Source: an uncultured Clostridia bacterium (GTDB taxonomy: Bacteria; Bacillota; Clostridia; Christensenellales; Borkfalkiaceae). Taken from it: a stretch of 64,000 nucleotides of DNA. The position numbers and the translations under genes are program-made. This document shows positions 23,437 through 32,364 of the stretch, in pieces (positions within the stretch are counted from its first letter, which is position 1; each line of letters opens with the position of its first letter). The notes under the pieces were generated by a model. The model saw only the letters and a program-made list of their open reading frames with translations, had not been told where the DNA came from and did not search any database. The DNA lies in the NCBI GenBank assembly GCA_947629675.1, contig CANREM010000008.1:1-64000 (forward strand), written 5' to 3'.

Positions 23437-23466
23437 TTGACAAGGGAAGATGAGCTATAGTATAAT
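23437..23466 (+). promoter_or_regulatory. Promoter of purA and following genes
   Basis: TTGACA (23437-23442), 18-base spacer, TATAAT (23461-23466). The leader of about 50 bases shows no purine-riboswitch landmarks to my eye. Confidence 0.82.
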
Positions 23467-23524
23467 AAAACATAGTTTTATTAACGAAAATATTCAACTT
23501 TTCGCAAATACGGGAAGGAGAGCC

Positions 23525-24799
23525 ATGCTTACATCAGTCTGCGGCATCAATTGGGGCGACGAGGGAAAGGGCAAGATCGTCGATCTTTTATCGGAGGGAT
23601 ACGACTATGTTTGCCGCTATCAGGGCGGCAACAATGCGGGCCACACCGTTGTCAACGAGAGGGGGAAGTTCATTCTCAACCTGCTCCCCTCCGGTATTTT
23701 GCGGGAAAATGTCGTCAATGTACTCGGCGCGGGCATGGTCATCGACCTCAAACACCTCTCCGATGAGATGGAACGCCTTCGCTCAGCGGGGGTGAAGATC
23801 TCGCCCGAAAATCTCAAGATCAGCGATAAGGCGGTCATCACCATGCCCTATCACGTCCTTTTGGACTGCCTCGAGGAGGACCGTCTCGCCGACAGAAAAT
23901 TCGGCTCCACCCGCCGCGGGATCGCGCCTGTCTATGCCGATAAATACATGAAGAAGGCCTTCCGCATGGGCGAACTTCTCGACCCCGAACGCCTCTTTTC
24001 GAGGGTGAAGGACATCGTCGAATGGAAGAATCTCACCGTCGCGGGGGGCTATCATCACACGCCGATTACGGTGGAAGAATGTATTGAATATTTCAAAAAT
24101 TACGGTCTCCCGCTCAAAGAGTATATCACAGATACGGGACTTCTTCTCGACAGGGCACACAGGGAGGGGAAGAAGATCATGTTCGAGGCCCAACTCGGAG
24201 CCTTGAGGGACATCGACTTCGGCATCTATCCCTTCACCTCCAGCTCCTCTACGATCGCCGCCTATGCCCCCATCGGTGCGGGTGTTCCGCACCTCAGACT
24301 CGATGCGTCCGTCGGCGTGATGAAGGCGTATTCCACCTGCGTGGGAGAAGGCCCCTTTACAGCGGAATACTTCGGCGAAAAGGCGGAGAAACTTCGTGCC
24401 GCGGGCAACGAATACGGCGCGGCGACGGGAAGGCCGCGGAGGGTAGGGCCATTCGATGTAGTCGCCTCCTCCTACGGTATCCGGTGCCAGGGGGCGGACG
24501 AGGTCGTTCTCACCAAGCTCGACGTTCTCTCCGTCTACGAAGAGATCGAAGTTTGCACTGCCTATGAACTTGACGGGAAAATTTTGCACGAATTTCCCTA
24601 TCCCGATGTCCTCGGCCGCTGCAAGCCCGTCTTTGAGAGGGTAAAGGGCTGGCACACGGATATTTCCCAATGTCGCAAAAAAGAGGAGCTTCCCCGCGAA
24701 GCACTCCGATACATCGCCTATCTCGAGGAGAAGTGCGGCTGCCAAATTTCCTATGTCGCCGTCGGGCCGGAGCGCGATGCGATCATCAAACTCAAATAG
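23525..24799 (+). CDS. purA: Adenylosuccinate synthetase
   Basis: GTP-dependent ligation of IMP and aspartate, first step of AMP synthesis. 424 residues, standard. Seen: P-loop-like NWGDEGKGKIVDLLSE near residues 9-24 with catalytic Asp, GGNNAGHT (about 36-43) with catalytic His, and the IMP site around GSTRRGIAPVYADK near 126. ATG 23525 is set by GGAAGGAGAGCC; an upstream in-frame extension would start inside the promoter and is rejected. It heads a six-gene same-strand run ending at mscL. Confidence 0.97.
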   Translation: MLTSVCGINWGDEGKGKIVDLLSEGYDYVCRYQGGNNAGHTVVNERGKFILNLLPSGILRENVVNVLGAGMVIDLKHLSDEMERLRSAGVKISPENLKISDKAVITMPYHVLLDCLEEDRLADRKFGSTRRGIAPVYADKYMKKAFRMGELLDPERLFSRVKDIVEWKNLTVAGGYHHTPITVEECIEYFKNYGLPLKEYITDTGLLLDRAHREGKKIMFEAQLGALRDIDFGIYPFTSSSSTIAAYAPIGAGVPHLRLDASVGVMKAYSTCVGEGPFTAEYFGEKAEKLRAAGNEYGAATGRPRRVGPFDVVASSYGIRCQGADEVVLTKLDVLSVYEEIEVCTAYELDGKILHEFPYPDVLGRCKPVFERVKGWHTDISQCRKKEELPREALRYIAYLEEKCGCQISYVAVGPERDAIIKLK

Positions 24800-24802
24800 A
24801 CT

Positions 24803-25642
24803 ATGCAGAGAACTTTCTATAAAATGCACGGGATCGGCAACGATTACATCTACTTCGATTGCTTCGAAGAGGAGCTTCCCGACCCCGAAAAACTTGCCGT
24901 AAGGCTTTCCCATCGCCATTTCTCGATCGGCGGGGACGGGATCGTGCTTCTTCTTCCGAGCGCGGTCGCCGATGTCAGAATGCGGATGTTCAACGCCGAC
25001 GGCAGCGAGGGGAAGATGTGCGGCAACGCCATCCGCTGCGTCGGGAAATATCTCTATGAAGTGAGAAATGTCAAAAAAGAGTGCATCCGCGTGGAGACGC
25101 TCTCGGGCATCAAGACGCTGAAAATATTTGCCCGCGACGGCGTTGTTTGCTCTGTGACCGCGGACATGGGTAGGGCGGAACTCCTCCCCGATAATATCCC
25201 CGCATGTTTTGAAGGGGAGAGGGTCGTCTCTCATCCTCTCATCGTGGGAGGGACTTCCTACCTTGTGACCTGCGTCTCCATGGGCAATCCCCACTGTGTC
25301 CTCTTCGGAGAAGATCCGGACCATATCGCACTCGAAAAATTGGGTCCGCTCTTCGAACATCATCCCGCCTTTCCCGAGCGCGTGAATACGGAATTTGTCG
25401 AGGTGATTGAAAGAAACGTTCTCAAGATGCGCGTGTGGGAGCGCGGCAGCGGGGAGACATGGGCGTGCGGTACGGGGGCATGTGCGGCAGCCGTTGCGGC
25501 CGTTCTCAACGGATATTGCGACAAGGATGCGGATATCACCGTCAAATTGAAGGGCGGAGAGCTTACGATCCGCTATCGGGAGGAGGAGGTCCTCATGACG
25601 GGGCCAGCCGAATTCGCCTTCCGCGGCGAGGTCGAACTTTAA
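24803..25642 (+). CDS. dapF: Diaminopimelate epimerase
   Basis: Converts LL- to meso-diaminopimelate for peptidoglycan and lysine. 279 residues. Seen: MHGIGNDYIYFDC at 6-18; the two catalytic cysteines in MCGNAIRCVGK (near residue 73) and WACGTGACAAA (near 220); NADGSEGKMCGNAIR matches the family site. It starts 3 bases after purA. With dapL two genes downstream it provides the DAP for MurE. Confidence 0.96.
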   Translation: MQRTFYKMHGIGNDYIYFDCFEEELPDPEKLAVRLSHRHFSIGGDGIVLLLPSAVADVRMRMFNADGSEGKMCGNAIRCVGKYLYEVRNVKKECIRVETLSGIKTLKIFARDGVVCSVTADMGRAELLPDNIPACFEGERVVSHPLIVGGTSYLVTCVSMGNPHCVLFGEDPDHIALEKLGPLFEHHPAFPERVNTEFVEVIERNVLKMRVWERGSGETWACGTGACAAAVAAVLNGYCDKDADITVKLKGGELTIRYREEEVLMTGPAEFAFRGEVEL

Positions 25643-25666
25643 CACAGGAAGCGCAAGAGGTAAGAA

Positions 25667-27274
25667 ATGACGAAATATATCTTCGTGACGGGCGGCGTCG
25701 TATCCGGCCTCGGAAAGGGGATCACCGCGGCGTCCTTGGGGAGGCTCCTCAAGATGCGCGGCTATAAGGTCGCGTCGCAGAAACTCGATCCCTACATCAA
25801 CATCGACCCGGGGACGATGAGTCCCTATCAGCATGGCGAAGTCTTTGTGACGGAGGACGGTGCGGAGACCGACCTCGACCTCGGGCACTACGAGCGGTTC
25901 ATCGACGAGGACCTCAATAAGTTCTCCAATCTCACGACGGGAAAGGTGTATTGGAACGTCCTCAAAAAGGAGCGTGCGGGGGAATATCTCGGCCAGACGG
26001 TGCAGGTCATTCCCCATATCACCAACGAGATCAAGTCCTTCATCTATCAGGTGGGGAAGGCGACGGATGCGGACATTGTCATCACCGAGATCGGCGGGAC
26101 GACGGGCGATATCGAATCGCAGCCCTTCCTCGAGGCGATCCGCCAGGTTTCCCGCGAGGTGGGGAGATCGAACTGCTGTTTCATCCATGTGACCCTAGTT
26201 CCTTACATCTCGGGTTCCTGCGAATTCAAGAGTAAGCCCACCCAGCATTCCGTGAAGGAATTGCAGGGGATGGGGATCTTCCCCGACATCATCGTCGCCC
26301 GCGTCGACGAGCCTATGCCGGAGTCTATCCGCGAGAAGATCGCCATGTTCTGCAACGTTCGTCCCGAGTGCTGTATCGAAAATCTCACGGTGCCCGTCCT
26401 CTATGAGGCTCCCATGATGCTCGAGAGGAGCAACCTCTCCTCCATCGTTTGCAACATTCTGGATCTTTCTCCCAACAAAATTGATATGAGCGAGTGGGAA
26501 GAGATGCTCACCCGCATCCATGCCCGCAGTAAGACGGTCAAGATCGCGCTCTGCGGCAAATACGTCCAATTGCACGATGCCTATCTCTCCGTTGCGGAGG
26601 CACTCGCCCACGGCGGATACGAGACGGACGCCAAGGTGGAGATCGCATGGGTGGACACCGAGAAACTGACGGAGGGGAATGTGGAACATTTGCTCTTCGG
26701 CGTCGATGGGATCTTGGTCCCCGGCGGATTCGGCGGAAGGGGGATCGAGGGAAAGATCGTCGCATGCAGATACGCCCGCGAACACAACATTCCCTTCCTC
26801 GGGATCTGTCTCGGTATGCATATCGTCGCCATTGAGTTTGCACGCAATGTCCTCGGGATCCCGGATGCGAACTCCACGGAGTTCTTCCCCGCATGCCCGC
26901 ATCCCGTCATCGGTCTCATGTCCGACCAATACGGCGTGAAGATGGGGGGCACGATGCGCCTCGGTGCCAATCCCTGCAAACTCATCGGGGAAAAGATCAA
27001 AGAGATCTACGGGACCGAACACATCTCCGAACGCCATCGTCACCGCTTTGAATTCAACAATGCCTACCGCGCCGCATTCGAGGAGCGCGGCATGAAGATC
27101 GCGGGGACTTCGCCCGACGGCGCACGCGTCGAGGCACTCGAATATCCCGCAAACGATTTCTTCATCGCGGTGCAATTCCATCCCGAATTCAAATCCCGTC
27201 CCAACTGTGCGCATCCGCTCTTCCGTGAGTTCGTGCGCGCGGCGACGGTCTATCGTAAAAATCATGAAAATTAA
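25667..27274 (+). CDS. pyrG: CTP synthase
   Basis: Aminates UTP to CTP using glutamine. 535 residues, standard. Seen: synthetase domain (1-267) with [18 protein letters not shown] at 7-24 and YINIDPGTM; GATase domain with VPGGFGGRG near 348, nucleophile Cys near 380 in LGICLGMH, and His/Glu of FHPEF near 510. Its last 11 bases overlap the dapL start, suggesting translational coupling. Confidence 0.97.
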   Translation: MTKYIFVTGGVVSGLGKGITAASLGRLLKMRGYKVASQKLDPYINIDPGTMSPYQHGEVFVTEDGAETDLDLGHYERFIDEDLNKFSNLTTGKVYWNVLKKERAGEYLGQTVQVIPHITNEIKSFIYQVGKATDADIVITEIGGTTGDIESQPFLEAIRQVSREVGRSNCCFIHVTLVPYISGSCEFKSKPTQHSVKELQGMGIFPDIIVARVDEPMPESIREKIAMFCNVRPECCIENLTVPVLYEAPMMLERSNLSSIVCNILDLSPNKIDMSEWEEMLTRIHARSKTVKIALCGKYVQLHDAYLSVAEALAHGGYETDAKVEIAWVDTEKLTEGNVEHLLFGVDGILVPGGFGGRGIEGKIVACRYAREHNIPFLGICLGMHIVAIEFARNVLGIPDANSTEFFPACPHPVIGLMSDQYGVKMGGTMRLGANPCKLIGEKIKEIYGTEHISERHRHRFEFNNAYRAAFEERGMKIAGTSPDGARVEALEYPANDFFIAVQFHPEFKSRPNCAHPLFREFVRAATVYRKNHEN

Positions 27275-28454
27275 CGAACATTTCTTGGATCTATCCGAAA
27301 ACTATCTCTTCTCGACGGTAGGCGCAAAGGTGAGTGCCTTCCAAAAAGCACATCCCGACAGGAAGGTCATCAAGCTCTCCATCGGGGACGTGACCTGCCC
27401 GCTCGCACCCGCCGTCATTGCAGCCATGCACCGCGCCGTGGAGGACCTCGCCCATGCGGAGAGTTTCAAAGGGTACGGTCCCGACCGCTATTGCTACGGC
27501 TACGATGTCCTCATCGACTCCATCAAGGGGAGCTATGCAAGAAAGGGCGTCCGGATCTCTTCCGATGAAGTCTTTATCTCGGACGGAGCGAAGTCCGACC
27601 TCGGGAACCTTTTGGACCTCTTTTCCGCGGACAACGCCGTCCTCATCCCCGACCCCGTCTATCCCGCCTATGTAGACAGCAATCGTATGGCGGGGAGGCG
27701 CGTCCTCTTCGCGGACGCAAACGAAGAGAACGGCTTTCTGCCCATGCCCGATGAAGGGGTGGATGCGGATCTCATCTACATCTGTTCCCCCAACAATCCC
27801 ACGGGTGCGGCCTATAACAGACAACAGCTGAAGGCATGGGTGGATTATGCGATAAGAAAGGGGGCAGTCATTCTCTACGACGCCGCTTATGAATACTTCA
27901 TCGAGGATCCCACCCTTCCCCGTTCCATCTTCGAGATCGAGGGGGCGCGGGAATGCGCCATAGAGATCTGTTCCTATTCCAAAACTGCCGGATTCACGGG
28001 CGTCCGCTGCGGCTATACCGTCGTCCCCAAAGAGCTGAATCGTGGCGGCGCATCCTTGAACCGCCTTTGGGCGAGGAGGCAGTCCACCAAATTCAACGGT
28101 GCGTCCTACATCGCACAGATGGGCGCGGCGGCCGTCTTTACCGAAGAGGGGGAGAGGGAGATCGCGGCGAACATCGACTATTATCGCGGCAATGCGAAAA
28201 CGATCGCGCACTGCCTCGAGGAGCTGGGCATCTGGTATACGGGCGGGAAGAATTCGCCCTATCTCTGGATGAAATGCCCCAACGGCATGAAGAGCTGGGA
28301 ATTTTTCGATCATCTTTTGGAACGGGCAAATGTCGTCGGCACGCCGGGCAGCGGCTTCGGCAAGAACGGCGAGGGTTTCTTCCGTCTCACCGCATTCGGA
28401 ACGGCGGACAGTACCCTTGAAGCGTGCCAAAGGATGAGGGAGCTTCTGAAATGA
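27264..28454 (+). CDS. dapL: LL-diaminopimelate aminotransferase
   Basis: PLP enzyme that makes LL-DAP directly from tetrahydrodipicolinate, the short route used by many Clostridia. 396 residues. Seen: [14 protein letters not shown] at 12-25, [11 protein letters not shown] near 38-48, [14 protein letters not shown] near 74, SDGAKSD near 110, [10 protein letters not shown] near 176, and the PLP lysine in [16 protein letters not shown] near 238. The start at 27264 lies inside the end of pyrG; the stop overlaps the malQ ATG (ATGA). Confidence 0.94.
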   Translation: MKINEHFLDLSENYLFSTVGAKVSAFQKAHPDRKVIKLSIGDVTCPLAPAVIAAMHRAVEDLAHAESFKGYGPDRYCYGYDVLIDSIKGSYARKGVRISSDEVFISDGAKSDLGNLLDLFSADNAVLIPDPVYPAYVDSNRMAGRRVLFADANEENGFLPMPDEGVDADLIYICSPNNPTGAAYNRQQLKAWVDYAIRKGAVILYDAAYEYFIEDPTLPRSIFEIEGARECAIEICSYSKTAGFTGVRCGYTVVPKELNRGGASLNRLWARRQSTKFNGASYIAQMGAAAVFTEEGEREIAANIDYYRGNAKTIAHCLEELGIWYTGGKNSPYLWMKCPNGMKSWEFFDHLLERANVVGTPGSGFGKNGEGFFRLTAFGTADSTLEACQRMRELLK

Positions 28455-29938
28455 CGAATAAATTCAAACGCGGCGCAGGGATCCTGTGTCACATCTCCAC
28501 CCTTCCGGGGAAGTACGGCGTCGGCTCTCTCGGCGGCGACGCCTTCCGCTTTGCCAAACTTCTTGCAAAGAGCAAGGTGAAATATTGGCAGGTCTTGCCC
28601 ATTGCGCAGACTGGATTCGGCGATTCGCCCTATCAGGCCGTCTCCTGCAGTTCGGGCAATCCCTATTTCATCGACCTCGACCTCCTCGCGAAGGACGGCC
28701 TTCTCACCAAAGAGGAGCTGAGGACTGCGCGTGCGACGGAGATCGACTATGCCGCGCTTTATGCTTCCCGGTATCCGCTTTTGCGCACCGCGTTCTCTCG
28801 CTTCAACTTCGACGGGAAGAACTTCCGTGCCTTCATCAAGAGCGGGACTTCGGAGGACTACGCGCTCTTCATGACGGCGAAAGTCGTCTTTGGCGGGACA
28901 TTTGCCGATTGGCCGGAGGAAATCAAGCGGCACGATGCGGATGCCTTGGAGGAGCTTCGGACGGAATACCATGAGGAGTACCTCTTCTGGCAGTTTTTGC
29001 AATACGAATTCCGCAAACAGTGGATGGCCCTCAAGAAATATTGTAAGGGGCTTGGTGTCAAGATCATCGGCGAGATCCCGCTCCTCTGCGCATACGACAG
29101 CGCGGATGTGTGGGCACATCCGAAGCTCTTCAAACTGGATGATGAGCTGCGGCCCGCCAAAGTCGCGGGCGTTCCCCCCGACTATTTCTCCGCCACCGGC
29201 CAGCGTTGGGGATATCCTGTCTACGATTGGGCGGCGCATGAGAGAGATGGCTTCGCATGGTGGAGGGCACGCCTTCAGGACGCCTTCCAGCTGTACGATG
29301 TCGTGCGCATCGGCCACTTCGTGGGGCTGGAGAGAGGTTATGAACTGCCTGCCGACGCAGAGAATGCGGAGGGCGGCATCTATACCGATGGCCCGAAGGA
29401 GAAGATATTTTCGGGCATCAACTATGCGGGCAGAGTGATCGCGGAGGACCTCAGTTCTGCGGACGAAGGTGTGAAAGATCTCCTCCAAAAGACGGGCATT
29501 CCCGGGACGAAGGTGCTGCTCTTTGCCTTCGACGGGAGGGAGGACAACGAATTTCTCCCGCATCTCTATGGGGAGAACTGCGTCTCCTACACGGGCACAC
29601 ATGACAACGACACTGTCTCGGGCTTTGTCGGCTCGATGAGTGCGGAGGAATACATCCTCTTCCGCTCCCGCCTTGCGGCGGAACTCGAACGCTTCGATGT
29701 GCGCGTCCGTCTCGGCGACAAGGGGGAGGGCATCCCCGAGGCATTCATCCGGTTGTCCCTCGCCTCCAAAGCGAACCTTTCCATCATTCCCATACAGGAT
29801 CTTTTGGGACTCGACAGTGAGGCCCGCATGAATCTTCCCGGTACGGCGGAGGGAAATTGGAAGTTCCGCCTTTCTCGGCAACCTTCTGCCTTTACCATGG
29901 GCAGGTTGAAAAAATTGATAAAAATTTATCGGAGGTAA
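28451..29938 (+). CDS. malQ: 4-alpha-glucanotransferase (GH77, MalQ-like) lacking the nucleophile Asp
   Basis: GH77 amylomaltase homolog, 495 residues, full length. Family role: transfers alpha-1,4-glucan segments in maltodextrin/glycogen metabolism. Seen: GILCHISTLPGKYGVGSLG (8-26), SPYQAVSCSSGNPYFIDLD (about 59-77), the acid/base Glu332 in VIAEDLSS and stabilising Asp385 in YTGTHDNDT. However the nucleophile motif, normally RIDHFRG, reads RIGHFVG: codon 288 (29312-29314) is GGC, glycine. The rest of the fold is intact, so this is not decay by frameshift. Either an inactive/regulatory homolog or one with shifted chemistry. Overlaps dapL; followed by mscL. Confidence 0.88.
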   Translation: MTNKFKRGAGILCHISTLPGKYGVGSLGGDAFRFAKLLAKSKVKYWQVLPIAQTGFGDSPYQAVSCSSGNPYFIDLDLLAKDGLLTKEELRTARATEIDYAALYASRYPLLRTAFSRFNFDGKNFRAFIKSGTSEDYALFMTAKVVFGGTFADWPEEIKRHDADALEELRTEYHEEYLFWQFLQYEFRKQWMALKKYCKGLGVKIIGEIPLLCAYDSADVWAHPKLFKLDDELRPAKVAGVPPDYFSATGQRWGYPVYDWAAHERDGFAWWRARLQDAFQLYDVVRIGHFVGLERGYELPADAENAEGGIYTDGPKEKIFSGINYAGRVIAEDLSSADEGVKDLLQKTGIPGTKVLLFAFDGREDNEFLPHLYGENCVSYTGTHDNDTVSGFVGSMSAEEYILFRSRLAAELERFDVRVRLGDKGEGIPEAFIRLSLASKANLSIIPIQDLLGLDSEARMNLPGTAEGNWKFRLSRQPSAFTMGRLKKLIKIYRR

Positions 29939-29942
29939 GTTT

Positions 29943-30461
29943 ATGGCAAAAGAAAAAAAGTCGGGCTTCTTTAAGGAATTCAAAGAATTCATCTCCCGCG
30001 GGAATGTCCTCGACATGGCTGTCGGCATCATCGTCGGCGGCGCGTTTACGGCGATCGTCACAGCGATCGTCAACGGGATCCTCACGCCTCTCCTTCAGGC
30101 GATCGGCGTCGGTCCCGACGGCTTCGGTGCCCTTCAGGTTATCCTGAACGAGTCCAAGTATCTGGCCAATCCCGAGACGGTGACGCCCATTATTCTGGAC
30201 TTCGGCATCGTCATCTCCGCGATCATTACCTTCCTTCTCACGGCATTTATCCTGTTCCTTATCGTGTTTACGATCAACAGGATCCGCAGAAGAGCGGAGG
30301 CCTTGAAGGCGAAGAAAGAGGCCGCCAAGGCGGCGGAAGAGCCGGCTCCCGAGCCTGAACCCGCACCTGCACCCGCTCCCACGACGGAGGAACTTCTCGC
30401 CGAGATCCGCGACCTTTTGAAGGCGCAGCAGGGCGGTGACAAGACGGGACCCGAGGAATAA
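29943..30461 (+). CDS. mscL: Large-conductance mechanosensitive channel
   Basis: Pentameric emergency valve opened by membrane tension. 172 residues, somewhat long (usual 130-150). Seen: N-terminal amphipathic helix with FKEFISRGNVLDMAVGIIVG, TM1 with GGAFTAIVTAIVNGILTPL (about 30-50), a periplasmic loop, TM2 (about 80-110, ISAIITFLLTAFILFLIVF), then basic RRRAEA, and a C-terminal tail with a Pro-rich EPAPEPEPAPAPAP linker before the bundle helix TEELLAEIRDLLK. The linker explains the extra length. Ends the purA unit at a strong terminator. Confidence 0.95.
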   Translation: MAKEKKSGFFKEFKEFISRGNVLDMAVGIIVGGAFTAIVTAIVNGILTPLLQAIGVGPDGFGALQVILNESKYLANPETVTPIILDFGIVISAIITFLLTAFILFLIVFTINRIRRRAEALKAKKEAAKAAEEPAPEPEPAPAPAPTTEELLAEIRDLLKAQQGGDKTGPEE

Positions 30462-30480
30462 CATCGGAAAGAAGTTCAGA

Positions 30481-30513
30481 CAGGCGAACGCACCGGCGTT
30501 CGCCTGCATCTTT
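30481..30513 (+). terminator. Terminator of the purA-mscL unit
   Basis: CAGGCGAACGC, loop ACCG, GCGTTCGCCTG: perfect 11-base arms, then CATCTTTTTTT. Confidence 0.9.
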
Positions 30514-30560
30514 TTTTATTGTGCTTTTTTGCCGGTGTAACAAAATTTCCCCCCGCGCGC

Positions 30561-30566
30561 TAAAAT
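30561..30566 (+). promoter_or_regulatory. -10 element overlapping the 5' end of the nitrilase-like gene
   Basis: TAAAAT at 30561-30566 with a weak -35 (TAACAA, 30538-30543, 17-base spacing). Expected +1 is 30573, one base before ATG 30574. Confidence 0.5.
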
Positions 30567-30573
30567 GATGTGT

Positions 30574-31248
30574 ATGCGCATCTGTTTTGTGACAAAGGGC
30601 ACCCTCGGCGAATATTCCGAAAGCTTTGCGGGGAGCAAGGCGGATATCCTTTGCTTTTCCTTTCAGGCACTCGGGGAGGTGAGCTATGAACGCGAACTCA
30701 AGGGGGAGACGAGCCTTTTCGAGGATGTCGCCGTCCTCTCGCGCGAGGAGCAGAATGTCGTCGTCTCGGGCTGTTTTACGGATGCCCGCGGGCTGAGGAG
30801 AAAGTCCGTCGTCGTCGCCGAGAAGGGGAGGATCCTGGGCGTCTCGGATATGGCATACCGCATCGACGGGGGAGAATACCGCTGCGGAGCAGGAGTGAAG
30901 ATCTTCGACACGGGCGTTGGGAAACTCGGCATCATCGTCGCGGAGGATCTCTTCTTTCCGCGCGTTGCGGAGACGCTCTCCGTGTGCGGAGCGGAACTTG
31001 CCCTGTGCATCTTCGAACAGCCAGAGGGCGGATTGGAACAGACGCTCATGCGGGCGCAGGCCTTTTTGTACGGCGTGCCCATGTGCGTGTGCGCATACGG
31101 ATTTGCCGAGGCTGCAGATATCGGCGGGAAGCTCTCCTTTGCCTCTCCCAAAAGCCCCTGCGTCTATGATTTCGAAAGGGAGCAGGAGTTTCATCTCGTC
31201 GAGATGCGCCAGCGCGGGCTTTTCCGCAGAAGAAAAAGCGGATTTTAA
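30574..31248 (+). CDS. Carbon-nitrogen hydrolase-like protein without catalytic residues
   Basis: 224 residues with the nitrilase fold pattern: CFTDARGLRRKSVVVAEKG, then GKLGIIVAEDLFFPRVAETL near residue 110-130, corresponding to the family's G-ICYD-FPE block, and GAELALCIFEQPEG. The catalytic Cys position holds Ala (VAED in place of ICYD), and the Lys and first Glu are not in their usual contexts either. A pseudoenzyme is likely. Three in-frame ATGs (30565, 30568, 30574); the last fits best with the promoter and has no ribosome site. Single gene, opposite degV. Confidence 0.72.
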   Translation: MRICFVTKGTLGEYSESFAGSKADILCFSFQALGEVSYERELKGETSLFEDVAVLSREEQNVVVSGCFTDARGLRRKSVVVAEKGRILGVSDMAYRIDGGEYRCGAGVKIFDTGVGKLGIIVAEDLFFPRVAETLSVCGAELALCIFEQPEGGLEQTLMRAQAFLYGVPMCVCAYGFAEAADIGGKLSFASPKSPCVYDFEREQEFHLVEMRQRGLFRRRKSGF

Positions 31249-31259
31249 CTTTGACAAAA

Positions 31260-31283
31260 GACGCCCTCAATACAGAGGACGCC
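31260..31283 (-). terminator. Terminator of degV
   Basis: On the minus strand GGCGTCCTC, 6-base loop, GAGGGCGTC pairs completely with two G-U pairs, then TTTTG. On the plus strand the same stem has two mismatches, so it serves degV. Confidence 0.72.
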
Positions 31284-31304
31284 TTTTATCAAAGGAGGTG
31301 TATA

Positions 31305-32174
31305 TTACTTGAGGATCCTCGCGCTTGCGAGGGCGAGTGCGCCGGGACCGATGTGGCAGGAGACGGAAAGAGAGAGGGGATCGACAAAGACGACGGGCAC
31401 GTCGGGGAAGGCGGCCTCGACCTCCTGTTTGAAGATCTGAGCCTCCGCTTCGTTGTCCGTGTGTGCGATGTTGAGTGTCATCTCTCCCGCCGCGACGAGG
31501 TCTTTGAATCGGGTGGCGAAGTCGTGTTTCATCGCCTCGATCATCACGTTCTTTGCTTGGCGGAGAGTCTGCACCTTCTTGAAGGCGTCCAGCTTCTCCC
31601 CTTGGATCTGAAGCACGGGTTTGATCTTGAGGATGGTCCCGATGAGTGCGGCGGCAGGAGTGAGACGGCCGCCCTTTTTGAGATATTTTAAGGTGGCAAG
31701 CGAGATATAGATGCTCGAATCGAACTTGGTCTTCATCAGATACTCTTTGATCTCCTTCGCGCTCTTTCCCTGCTTGGCAAGCTCGAGAGCGTCGTAGACG
31801 CTCTGCCGCTGTGTGACGGAGATGCGTTGGTTATCCACGACCTGCACCCGTCCGTCATAGTCCGCCGCGAGCCTTTCTGCGGTGTGCAGAGACTCGGATA
31901 GCCCGCTCGACATGGGGATGTGTACGATCTCGCTCCCGTCCTCGAGAAGGCTGTCCCAAAGTTCCGTGATGTTGCCGATGGCGGGCTGAGAAGTGGAGAC
32001 CTGTGCGTTGGACTTCAGAAGTTCATAGAATCCCTTCTGCGTCAGGGTGATGTCCTCGAAGTACTCCTCTCCCCCGATGAGGAAAGGCATGGGAAGGACA
32101 TAGACTCCAAGCTCCTTCGCTTCCGCCTGCGTAATACCGCTGTTCGAATCCGTTACGATCTTTACCTTTGCCAT
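31305..32174 (-). CDS. DegV-family fatty-acid-binding protein
   Basis: 289 residues. DegV/FakB proteins bind a fatty acid and present it to the kinase FakA. Seen: KIVTDSNSGITQAEAKELGV at 4-23, SQPAIGNITELW near 62, IPMSSGLSESLHTAERLA near 86 (binding-site Ser), and a C-terminal domain ending CHIGPGALALA, with the conserved His-x-G-P-G. FakA is not in the window, so the partner is unknown. Its leader has a consensus promoter at 32230-32258, divergent from nfnA. Confidence 0.9.
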   Translation of the reverse strand: MAKVKIVTDSNSGITQAEAKELGVYVLPMPFLIGGEEYFEDITLTQKGFYELLKSNAQVSTSQPAIGNITELWDSLLEDGSEIVHIPMSSGLSESLHTAERLAADYDGRVQVVDNQRISVTQRQSVYDALELAKQGKSAKEIKEYLMKTKFDSSIYISLATLKYLKKGGRLTPAAALIGTILKIKPVLQIQGEKLDAFKKVQTLRQAKNVMIEAMKHDFATRFKDLVAAGEMTLNIAHTDNEAEAQIFKQEVEAAFPDVPVVFVDPLSLSVSCHIGPGALALASARILK

Positions 32175-32229
32175 TTTTCATTCTCCCGATTTTTCTTCAG
32201 ACAACTTATTCATTTTGTCAACAAATGAT

Positions 32230-32258
32230 ATTATAATCGAAATTTGTCGATTTGTCAA
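32230..32258 (-). promoter_or_regulatory. degV promoter
   Basis: Minus strand: TTGACA (32258-32253), 17-base spacer, TATAAT (32235-32230): perfect match. The ribosome site is GGGAGAAT before the ATG at 32174. Confidence 0.85.
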
Positions 32259-32303
32259 TGAATTGAAACAACCTTTTATAAAAAATTTTATAAATGTCCG
32301 CCG

Positions 32304-32332
32304 TTGACAAGAGAGGAGCATTATTGTATAAT
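32304..32332 (+). promoter_or_regulatory. nfnAB promoter
   Basis: TTGACA (32304-32309), 17-base spacer, TATAAT (32327-32332): perfect match. Confidence 0.88.
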
Positions 32333-32364
32333 ATTTTCAAAACGATCGCACAAAGGGATTGCCG

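Noticed and set aside
23467-23524. Purine riboswitch before purA
   Set aside because: The leader is too short and lacks the conserved three-way junction sequences.
23783-26188. An 801-codon open frame opposite purA, dapF and pyrG
   Set aside because: Spans three well-supported genes on the other strand; an artefact of base bias.
28310-30085. A 591-codon open frame opposite malQ and dapL
   Set aside because: Antisense shadow without start signals or motifs.
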